NCBI GenBank assembly: GCA_964501265.1
Contig: CAZCSK010000072.1
Location: 1 to 8,032, forward strand
Length of the DNA: 8,032 nt
Direction of reading: 5' to 3'
Origin: CAZCSK01 sp964501265
Lineage (GTDB): Bacteria > Actinomycetota > CADDZG01 > JAHWKV01
The notes beneath the pieces are model-generated. The model made no database searches. It worked only from the letters and a program-made list of their open reading frames with translations, and had not been told where the DNA came from. Of the stretch, positions 1-4,647 are shown piece after piece (position 1 is the first letter of the stretch; every line of letters starts with the position of its first letter). Made by a program: the position numbers and the translations under genes.

Positions 1-26
1 AGGCAATCCACGAAAAGAAAACTACT

Positions 27-67
27 GGGACGGGACCGGCCGTTCCATACTCCTTGATATGGAACGG
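27..67 (+). repeat. Degenerate boundary at the left end of the cassette region
   Basis: A 10-bp perfect inverted repeat (CCGTTCCATA at 40-49, TATGGAACGG at 58-67) lies just upstream of the first gene. Its right half, TTGATATGGAACGG (55-67 plus flank), is the same as the start of the unit at 1185. Its left half is an inverted copy of 1189-1202. An imperfect stem GGGACGG (27-33)/CCGTTCC (40-46) could be the core of the attC belonging to a cassette left of the window. The expected GTT is CTT here, so if this was an attC joint it is altered. This is inference; the repeats themselves are seen directly. Confidence 0.4.
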
Positions 68-93
68 TGGAAACGAATTCGGAAGGAAGCTGA

Positions 94-507
94 ATGAGTG
101 CTGATGGGCCTCCAGGTCTAAGCCACATTCTTGAAACTGTTCTTTACACCCGGACCGATACTCAGGAGAAAACGTCTCGCTTCTACAACGAAGTTCTTGG
201 TATGTCTGAGCGAGGATATCGAGTGGGTTCAGGCAAGCTTCTAATCTTCAACGCCGACAAGAGTACAGTTCAGTCGAGCCCCCCTGCTCATGGCACTACA
301 GGACGCGGACACACATGCTTCGTATCAACACCGGGAGACTACGATCGTTGGAAGGATTGGTTACGCGAAGCTGGCGTGGACATCATCGAAGAGATCGTTT
401 GGGAGAATGCGTACCGGGGGAATTCCTTCTACTTCCATGATCCCGCCGGCAACGTTATTGAAATAGCCGATCGAGACATCTGGCCTCAACATCCTCGCGG
501 TGAATGA
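94..507 (+). CDS. VOC-superfamily (glyoxalase/bleomycin-resistance fold) protein
   Basis: A 137-residue single-domain protein of the vicinal oxygen chelate fold. Two beta-alpha-beta-beta-beta modules are visible: residues 9-53, with the typical helix TSRFYNEVLGM and a following strand, and residues 71-127, with GHTCFVS, a WLREAGV helix and the hallmark FHDPAGNVIEI near the C-terminus. Candidate metal ligands are H11, H73 and E123, as in metal-dependent members. Family members are lyases, dioxygenases or drug-binding proteins, so the substrate cannot be told from this sequence. ATG is preceded by GGAAGGA (81-87) at six bases, a good ribosome binding site. The gene stands alone and its last codons overlap the proposed attC. 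Fosfomycin- or bleomycin-type resistance is conceivable but unsupported. Confidence 0.85.
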   Translation: MSADGPPGLSHILETVLYTRTDTQEKTSRFYNEVLGMSERGYRVGSGKLLIFNADKSTVQSSPPAHGTTGRGHTCFVSTPGDYDRWKDWLREAGVDIIEEIVWENAYRGNSFYFHDPAGNVIEIADRDIWPQHPRGE

Positions 508-550
508 CGCTTCAAGCTGCATAACCACCGCATGCGGAAATCCGTTATGC
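484..550 (+). repeat. attC-like site A, between VOC gene and DUF433 gene
   Basis: The right end is AAATCC-GTTATGC (538-550), giving an R'-type GTT core. CCTCAAC (484-490), inside the last codons of the VOC gene, can act as R''. Its TCAAC complements GTTGA, the start of this unit's own 5' end (TTGATATGG at 55). Internal arms are GCGGTG (497-502) with CACCGC (526-531), plus CC (493-494) with GG (536-537). A second perfect repeat, GCATAAC (519-525)/GTTATGC (544-550), is nested inside, around the palindrome CCGCATGCGG (528-537). This is the least regular of the three sites. Confidence 0.45.
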
Positions 551-571
551 CGATGAGCGAAGGTCGATAGA

Positions 572-817
572 ATGGATGTGATGAGTAGGCCTAAAGACCT
601 TAGCGAACTAGTATTGGTTGACCCAAACGTGGTCAGCGGAACCCCCGTGTTCAAGGGCACGCGCGTTCCCATCCAAGCTCTTCTCGATCACCTGGAGGCC
701 GGAGATCCCCTTGAGAGGTTCCTAGACGGCTTTCCCTCCGTATCACGGGAGCAGGCAGTCCGTTTCATTGAACTCGCAGGTCAGGCAGCGCTGAAAGAGC
801 TTGCGCATCCTACTTGA
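572..817 (+). CDS. DUF433-family antitoxin
   Basis: 81 residues. Almost the whole protein is a DUF433 domain: LVLVDPNVVSGTPVFKGTRV (about 14-33) carries the family pattern DP-x-V-x-x-G-x-P-x-x-x-GTR-(V/I). It is followed by a helix, LLDHLEAGDP, and the helical segment FPSVSREQAVRFIELA. DUF433 proteins are small winged-helix-like antitoxins, usually encoded just before a DUF5615 PIN-like toxin. The next gene here is exactly that, overlapping by 17 bases. Such antitoxins normally bind the toxin and repress their own promoter. ATG at 572 has GAAGG (559-563) eight bases upstream; ATG at 581 is a weaker alternative. Function rests on family and context. Confidence 0.85.
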   Translation: MDVMSRPKDLSELVLVDPNVVSGTPVFKGTRVPIQALLDHLEAGDPLERFLDGFPSVSREQAVRFIELAGQAALKELAHPT

Positions 818-1121
818 CGAGTCCGTCCATCGTGGAGTCAAGGGCTTGTTGGTCGGTCAAGACGTCACCACGGTAAAGGAGCGTGGTTGGTCCTCAATCC
901 AAAACGGAGAGCTCCTTCGACGTGCAAGCCTAGAGTTCGACGTGCTCATGACAGCCGACCAGGGAATCCCGCATCAGCAGAACCTTGCCAAATTCGACAT
1001 CGCAGTCATAGTTCTCGCTGCAAGCTCAAATCGGTTGGAAGCGTACGAGCCGCTGGCCGAGCAACTGCGCGAAGCGGTTGACAATGCGATCGCGGGAAAG
1101 GCCACCGTTGTCAGGGCATAA
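801..1121 (+). CDS. DUF5615 PIN-like toxin
   Basis: 106 residues starting with TTG, inside the 3' end of the DUF433 gene (17-base overlap), with a weak GAAAGAG (793-799) ahead of it; translation is probably coupled. It shows the DUF5615/PIN-like pattern: N-terminal RILLDES with D6 and E7, a V-K-E-R-GW segment (25-30), NGELL (35-39), and LMTADQG (49-55) with D53. The helix-rich C-terminus follows. Acidic residues D6, E7 and D53 are candidate metal-binding residues of a PIN-type ribonuclease. Family members are annotated as toxins of type II pairs and are presumed RNases. The stop codon lies within the following attC-like site, a compact layout typical of integron cassettes. Confidence 0.85.
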   Translation: MRILLDESVHRGVKGLLVGQDVTTVKERGWSSIQNGELLRRASLEFDVLMTADQGIPHQQNLAKFDIAVIVLAASSNRLEAYEPLAEQLREAVDNAIAGKATVVRA

Positions 1122-1190
1122 CAACACGCGAATGCAACGGACGCCGGGCGCTACGCTGGCCAGCGCCGCTGATTCGCAGAACCGTTGATA
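1116..1190 (+). repeat. attC-like site B, after DUF5615 gene
   Basis: This is the best-formed site of the window (75 bp). R'' is GCATAAC (1116-1122), followed by a 5-base spacer. The arm GCGAAT-G-CA (1128-1136) pairs with TGATTCGC (1170-1177), leaving G1134 unpaired as an extrahelical base. A 6-base spacer AGAACC (1178-1183) leads to R' GTTGATA (1184-1190). The central part holds the stem GGCGCT (1147-1152)/AGCGCC (1162-1167). R'' is the exact complement of (G)TTATGC, the 5' end of this same unit at 544-550, which is what a circularised cassette would reconstitute. Confidence 0.6.
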
Positions 1191-1244
1191 TGGAACGGCC
1201 GGCCAGGCTGAGAACTGAAATGTTGGGCGTGGCACAATGGAGCG

Positions 1245-1445
1245 ATGGCTGACCTAGAACGAATCGAAGGCGAGGTTCGCTCCCTCTCTGGGGAGGAGCT
1301 CTCGCAATTCCGCGTTTGGTTTGAGGAGTATGACTGGAACGCGTGGGACCGCCAGCTCGAGAACGATGTCGCCGAGGGGAAGCTGGATTCTCTTGCTGAC
1401 ACAGCATTGAGCGATCATGAAGCCGGGCGCACGAAGCCCATTTGA
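1245..1445 (+). CDS. Small acidic antitoxin-like protein
   Basis: 66 residues, acidic and predicted mostly helical: MADLERIEGEVRSLSGEELS, then a WFEEYDWNAWDRQLENDV helix and a C-terminal GRTKPI tail. I know this pattern (SxEELxxFRxWFxEyDxxxWDRQ...LDxLADxAL..H..GRT) from small bacterial proteins encoded directly before RelE/ParE-like toxins; they are usually labelled hypothetical. It overlaps the next gene by four bases, so the two are one transcript. Its role as antitoxin is inferred from size, charge and position. The ribosome binding site GGAG (1239-1242) lies very close to the ATG, so initiation is probably weak. Confidence 0.75.
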   Translation: MADLERIEGEVRSLSGEELSQFRVWFEEYDWNAWDRQLENDVAEGKLDSLADTALSDHEAGRTKPI

Positions 1446-1696
1446 AGCACCTCGCCTCCCGCGCCTTCTGGGCGCATTACCATTCGTTACCGGAGGAAAC
1501 CAGAAAGCTGGCCGATGAGGCATTCGGAAGGCTCAAGATGGATTCGCGCTATCCGTCACTCCACTTCAAGAAGGTGGGCAGATTCTGGTCGGCACGAGTC
1601 GGAACAACATGCCGAGCTTTGGCCGTGGAGACTGGAGATGATCTCGTCTGGTTCTGGATCGGCAAGCATGCCGAATACGAAAGGCTAATCAAGTGA
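1442..1696 (+). CDS. RelE/ParE-superfamily toxin-like protein
   Basis: 84 residues, with a TTG start that overlaps the previous stop (TTGA). The order is one N-terminal helical region (about 5-30: FWAHYHSLPEETRKLADEAF), then SLHFKKVGRFWSARVG and CRALAVETGDDLVWFWIGKH. This helix-helix-four-strand layout is that of RelE/ParE/HigB toxins, which cleave mRNA on the ribosome or inhibit gyrase. The conserved pattern LHFKKVG-(R/Y)-(F/Y)WS-x-RVG and the final IGKHAEYERL are typical of the subgroup paired with the small acidic protein upstream. Basic residues in strands 1-2 are candidate RNA contacts. Family assignment is good; the molecular target is unknown. Confidence 0.8.
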   Translation: MKHLASRAFWAHYHSLPEETRKLADEAFGRLKMDSRYPSLHFKKVGRFWSARVGTTCRALAVETGDDLVWFWIGKHAEYERLIK

Positions 1697-1701
1697 AAGC
1701 G

Positions 1702-1758
1702 GTAGAACAAGCCTTTGCACCGACCGCATGCGGCGGGTGAACGGCAAAACCGTTGATA
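1702..1758 (+). repeat. attC-like site C, after RelE-like gene
   Basis: 57 bp, the usual lower size for attC. The site starts at GTAGAAC (1702-1708) and ends at GTTGATA (1752-1758). Between them GCC-T-TT-G-CACC (1711-1721) folds against GGTG-AA-C-GGC (1736-1745), with one mismatch and G1717 unpaired as an extrahelical base. The spacer before R' is AAAACC (1746-1751), nearly the same as in sites A and B. The apex carries the palindrome CCGCATGCGG (1724-1733), which also occurs in site A (528-537). The match of R'' to this unit's own 5' end is poor beyond AAC. Confidence 0.5.
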
Positions 1759-1802
1759 TGGCGGATTGACTAGAGGCGGACACCTCTGGCGCAGGATATT
1801 GA

Positions 1803-2312
1803 ATGTTGATTAGACGGGCCCTACCCGAGGAAGCCGAGAATCTTGCTGAGTTGCACGTGCGGACCTGGCAAGAAGCTTACGAAGACCTTCTGCCCCCAGA
1901 TTACTTACGCTCTCTCACCCCGTCTCAGCGACTGCCCATGTGGCGTCAACTGTTGGATTCACCTGATCGAGTCGCAATCTTCGCCGCCGACATTGAAAAC
2001 AAAATGGTCGGATTTTCGTGCGGAGGCGTTTCCAACGATCAGGATGCAGAAGTAACAACCGGCGAGCTATGGAGCATCTATCTCCTGCGCGAGCACTGGA
2101 ACAAAGGCATTGGCAAGGAACTCCACGACGTCTTACTCAGCGAACTACACACGCGAGGATTTGAAGAGGCCACGCTCTGGGTAATGGAATCAAACGACCG
2201 GACAAGGCGATGGTACGTAAGGCAGGGGTGGGCCCTAGATGGTTCTCGAAAGACAGACGAACTGTGGAGTGCGAAGATTTCAGAGGTCCGATACAGGAGG
2301 GGCATTGAGTAA
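1803..2312 (+). CDS. GNAT-family N-acetyltransferase (RimI-like)
   Basis: 169 residues, a single GNAT domain. The N-terminal strand and helix are LIRRALPEEAENLAELHVRT and WQEAYEDLLPPDYL. Strand 4 plus motif A is GELWSIYLLREHWNKGIGKE, with the acetyl-CoA pyrophosphate loop N-K-G-I-G-K (100-105). Motif B is ATLWVMESNDRTRRWYVRQGW, a form common in GNATs that acetylate small molecules or protein N-termini. The substrate is unknown. ATG is preceded by AGGA (1793-1796) at six bases. It is the last of the attC-separated genes and, unlike the others, no GTT core follows it. A small hairpin (AGAGG 1772-1776/CCTCT 1783-1787) lies in its leader. Confidence 0.85.
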   Translation: MLIRRALPEEAENLAELHVRTWQEAYEDLLPPDYLRSLTPSQRLPMWRQLLDSPDRVAIFAADIENKMVGFSCGGVSNDQDAEVTTGELWSIYLLREHWNKGIGKELHDVLLSELHTRGFEEATLWVMESNDRTRRWYVRQGWALDGSRKTDELWSAKISEVRYRRGIE

Positions 2313-2345
2313 GAGCATGCCCGCAACCGAAGGGGGAGCCCTAAC

Positions 2346-3209
2346 GTGTCACTCGAGACGGTGCGCGCGGCTGGCATTGATTGCCTCAATGCCATGACCG
2401 CCTTGTTGCAGCGAGTGCGGCTGGCGGATGCTATCGCGGGCATTTGGGAGGCCGCCGACGTGCAGTGGTGGTGGCGCCGCCCGCGGTCGTCCGACAGCCT
2501 GGAGCAGACGTTCTGGGTTGACGATGACGGCCCGGTGGGCGCTGTCCTCTTCACTGAGTGGGGCGACATTTGGCAACTCGATCTGATTCTGGTTCCGGAT
2601 CGCGTGTCCACGCTGCTTCGCAGTGCGTGGGAGGAGGCTCTCGCGCACGTATCGCAGTTTGGGCTCCCGAGGGTGCAGGTCCTGGCGCGCGACGATGATC
2701 AGGTGATGCTGCAGTTGCTCGCCGAGGCCGGCTTCACGGCCGTTGACGAGTCTGCGGGGGCGACTTGGATGGCGGCAGATGAACGGCCCGAGTCGACGGC
2801 TCTGCCAGGCGGCTATCGATTCACTGATCGAACTCGCGGATCGCAAAAGCACCATTGGTTGGATTTGCGGAACGGTCCGGACGTTGAAGCGCGGCTGGCG
2901 CAGGGTTCGCTCTACGACCCTGAACTCGACATGGCTGTAGAAACGCTCGACGGGCAGATAGCGGCCTATGCCTTGTTTTGGTTCGATCCGGTGACGTCGG
3001 TCGGCATGATCGAGCCGATGAGAACGGACGATGCTCACCAGCGCCGAGGACTTGCTCGCGCTCTTATAGGGCAAGGGCTTGAAAGGCTCGCTGCTCGAGG
3101 TGCCAAACGGCTGAAGGTTGGGTACTCGACTGAGGCGGCGCGTGCGCTGTACGTCCACGCCGGCTTCGAGCCGACCGATTCACACCATGCGTATCGTCAA
3201 CGATTCTAG
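2346..3209 (+). CDS. Two-domain GNAT-family N-acetyltransferase
   Basis: 287 residues with a tandem GNAT layout. The N-terminal half (about 1-145) keeps the fold (VGAVLF strand, LDLILVP, then VQVLARDDDQVMLQLLAEAG and F) but lacks a clear acetyl-CoA loop, so it is probably non-catalytic. The C-terminal half (about 155-287) has the complete motif A, IEPMRTDDAHQRRGLARAL, with loop Q-R-R-G-L-A (232-237), and motif B ending ALYVHAGF. Tandem GNATs include mycothiol synthase, but nothing here singles that out. The GTG start is supported by AGGGGGAG (2331-2338). Base composition changes here: the gene looks clearly higher in GC than those upstream. It runs convergently into carbamate kinase, and CTAG (3206-3209) supplies both stops. 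Confidence 0.85.
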   Translation: MSLETVRAAGIDCLNAMTALLQRVRLADAIAGIWEAADVQWWWRRPRSSDSLEQTFWVDDDGPVGAVLFTEWGDIWQLDLILVPDRVSTLLRSAWEEALAHVSQFGLPRVQVLARDDDQVMLQLLAEAGFTAVDESAGATWMAADERPESTALPGGYRFTDRTRGSQKHHWLDLRNGPDVEARLAQGSLYDPELDMAVETLDGQIAAYALFWFDPVTSVGMIEPMRTDDAHQRRGLARALIGQGLERLAARGAKRLKVGYSTEAARALYVHAGFEPTDSHHAYRQRF

Positions 3210-4063
3210 TTTCTCGTAACTGTCGTTCCCGCGCGACCGGCCACCGCATCGATCAGATCGTCAAGTGCCGCAATAACCGCTTTCTCTCCGCCTGCTTCGA
3301 CGAAGCGGCAAGCAGCTTCGACCTTGGGGCCCATTGAGCCCTCTTCAAAGCGCCCGACCTGCCTAAGATCATCGGAACTGATCGTCCGCAGAATCTTGGC
3401 CTGCTCAGTTCCGAAGTCCGAGTAAACACCGTCGACGTCGGTGAGGATCACGAGCATCCCCGCGCCCACGGCCCTGGCGATGAGGCCCGCGGTGAGGTCT
3501 TTGTCCACTACGGCCTCGACTCCATGCAACCCATCAGGACCTTCAACAACGGGAACTCCCCCGCCGCCCCCGGCGACCACCAGAATGCCTGCGTTCATCA
3601 AGCCGGCAATCGCAGCCGCTTCTACCACTCTTAGAGGATTGGGCGAGGGGACTAGCTTATGGTCAGGGCCTATCGGCTTCGAAGGACGGCCGAAGGCCGG
3701 ATCCGATGCATCCACTACAACTTCAGTGACGACAGTAGCGGCCGACATCGTCAACCCCGCTTTGGCGAGCGCGTTGTTAAGGCACTGCTGAATCATGTAG
3801 CCCATTCCGCCTTGTGTGTCTGCGACGCAAATATCGAGCGAGAGCCAGGGCGCGATGTCGCGGCTGTGCTCGACTCTGCGCACAACGTTGCCGACTTGGG
3901 GGCCGTTCCCGTGCGTGATCACGATCCGATCCCATCCGTCCTGCACAAGGGTGGCGACCCGCTGCGCTGTGGCACGGACATGGCGAAATTGGTTCTCGAT
4001 CGTGTCGGCTTCACCTTCGGGCGATATCGCGTTGCCGCCCAGAGCAATCACAAGCGGATTCAT
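3206..4063 (-). CDS. arcC: Carbamate kinase, with shortened lid region
   Basis: 285 residues from the ATG at 4063. It catalyses ATP + carbamate to ADP + carbamoyl phosphate, normally run in the ATP-forming direction in arginine deiminase or purine/allantoin breakdown. Amino-acid-kinase motifs are all present: VIALGGNAI (5-13), THGNGPQVG (50-58), TQGGMGYM (83-90), VVAGGGGGVPV (162-172), the VDKDL lysine K188, TDVDGVY (208-214) and GSMGPKV (242-248). The segment between KPIGP (129-133) and VPSP (138-141) has only four residues, whereas typical enzymes have about 28 there. The reading frame stays open to a TTG at 4141, but the extra 26 residues do not look like the family and would run into the small + gene. 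No clear ribosome binding site. No arcA/arcB neighbour is in view. Confidence 0.9.
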   Translation of the reverse strand: MNPLVIALGGNAISPEGEADTIENQFRHVRATAQRVATLVQDGWDRIVITHGNGPQVGNVVRRVEHSRDIAPWLSLDICVADTQGGMGYMIQQCLNNALAKAGLTMSAATVVTEVVVDASDPAFGRPSKPIGPDHKLVPSPNPLRVVEAAAIAGLMNAGILVVAGGGGGVPVVEGPDGLHGVEAVVDKDLTAGLIARAVGAGMLVILTDVDGVYSDFGTEQAKILRTISSDDLRQVGRFEEGSMGPKVEAACRFVEAGGEKAVIAALDDLIDAVAGRAGTTVTRN

Positions 4064-4081
4064 CGCACTATCATCAGCAAT

Positions 4082-4267
4082 GTGTTCCCCAGATCTCTCG
4101 GCTCGGTACTTCTGATTATCGGAGGTGTATTCGTCTTCCAAGGGTTCAGCCTGATCGATACCGGATCAGCCATGGACGGCAATGCATTTTGGGGCTACTT
4201 GGGTTTGATTCTGATCGCCGCCGGTTTGGTGGTGATCCTAATTCGCCGGGGTAAGCCGCAGGCCTAA
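4082..4267 (+). CDS. Small two-helix membrane protein
   Basis: 61 residues with a GTG start, in the gap between the divergent carbamate kinase and convergent RidA genes. Two hydrophobic segments are clear: LGSVLLIIGGVFVFQGFSLI (about 6-25) and FWGYLGLILIAAGLVVILI (about 36-54). They are joined by a short polar loop containing MDGNAFWG and end in RRGK, which predicts both termini in the cytoplasm. Short proteins of this pattern (LG..LL..G...QG....SxMxGxxFW...G..L...GL) are common and uncharacterised in actinobacteria. The start is chosen because homologues, as I recall them, begin just before the LG motif; no ribosome binding site is visible. The frame is open far upstream, but that part is antisense to arcC. 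The stop overlaps the RidA stop (CTAA). Confidence 0.6.
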   Translation: MFPRSLGSVLLIIGGVFVFQGFSLIDTGSAMDGNAFWGYLGLILIAAGLVVILIRRGKPQA

Positions 4268-4647
4268 GGACCCTGGATGGCGATCGCTTCGATTTCAAAT
4301 ATTGCTCCTTTGGGAAGTTCTTTCACCGCGACGGTGCTGCGGGCAGGCGGCTCGCCAACAAAGACCTTGCCGTAGAGCTCGTTCATTGCTGCGAAATCAT
4401 CCATTGAGGTAAGGAAGACAGTGGTCTTGACCACGTTGGCCAGGGATAGGCCAGCCTCCTTCAGCACGGCCTGCAGATTGTTGAGCCCGCGCGACACCTG
4501 CTGCTCCAGCCCTTCCGCAAGTTCTCCTGTCGTCGGGTCAAGGCCTACCTGGCCCGAGCAAAAGACAAAGCCTCCCGTGGCGATTGCCTGCGAGTAGGGC
4601 CCTATCGCTTTGGGGGCCTCCTCGGTGGAAACAACTTCTCTTTTCAT
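4264..4647 (-). CDS. ridA: RidA-family (YjgF/YER057c/UK114) enamine/imine deaminase
   Basis: 127 residues, the normal RidA length. The family hydrolyses reactive 2-aminoacrylate-type enamines and imines made by PLP enzymes, as a cytosolic homotrimer with active sites between subunits. Visible motifs are AIGPYSQA (14-21, with Y18), FCSGQVGLDPTTGEL (29-43), and VVKTTVFLTSMDDFAAMNE. R103 in PPARSTVAV would hold the substrate carboxylate, and E118 in the FEIEAIA tail is the RidA catalytic glutamate position. All residues expected for an active RidA are there. The ATG at 4647 is chosen over upstream codons because AAAGGAA precedes it at five bases. It overlaps the crotonase stop as ATGA, so the two are co-translated. 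Confidence 0.92.
   Translation of the reverse strand: MKREVVSTEEAPKAIGPYSQAIATGGFVFCSGQVGLDPTTGELAEGLEQQVSRGLNNLQAVLKEAGLSLANVVKTTVFLTSMDDFAAMNELYGKVFVGEPPARSTVAVKELPKGAIFEIEAIAIQGP

Larger units (their letters stand above)
55..2312 (+). mobile_element. Putative integron gene-cassette array (or attC cluster without integrase)
   Basis: Four co-directional units carry one or two small genes each and are separated by attC-like sites. The proposed units are 55-544 (VOC protein), 545-1184 (DUF433/DUF5615 pair), 1185-1752 (antitoxin/RelE-like pair) and 1753-2312 (GNAT). Three of them begin with the same TTGATATGG, and every internal joint reads CC-GTT. Unit lengths of about 490-640 bp, promoterless toxin-antitoxin pairs, and GNAT and glyoxalase-fold cargo are all typical of integron cassettes. 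The genes appear lower in GC than those after 2346. No tyrosine integrase lies in the window, so the array's origin is not visible. Alternative: a genomic island with a dispersed repeat between genes. Confidence 0.6.

Noticed and set aside
519..550. GCATAAC/GTTATGC hairpin as an intrinsic terminator of the VOC gene
   Set aside because: There is no T-run after the repeat and the stem is AT-containing and interrupted; the position and sequence fit a cassette joint better.
2078..3158. Long - strand frames opposite the two GNAT genes (2078-2611, 2349-3158)
   Set aside because: They are shadows of genes with clear GNAT motifs; their translations are low-complexity and rich in Arg/Ser/Pro.
2346..3209. 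Mycothiol synthase (mshD)
   Set aside because: The tandem GNAT layout and size fit, but I see no MshD-specific motif, and the N-terminal domain lacks an acetyl-CoA loop.
3659..4081. Upstream part of a 202-codon + strand frame
   Set aside because: This part is antisense to conserved carbamate kinase codons. Only the last 61 codons, outside the kinase, look like a protein.
4064..4141. N-terminal extension of carbamate kinase from a TTG at 4141
   Set aside because: The 26 extra residues are polar and unlike the family, whose members start just before the ALGGNA strand; they also overlap the small membrane-protein gene.
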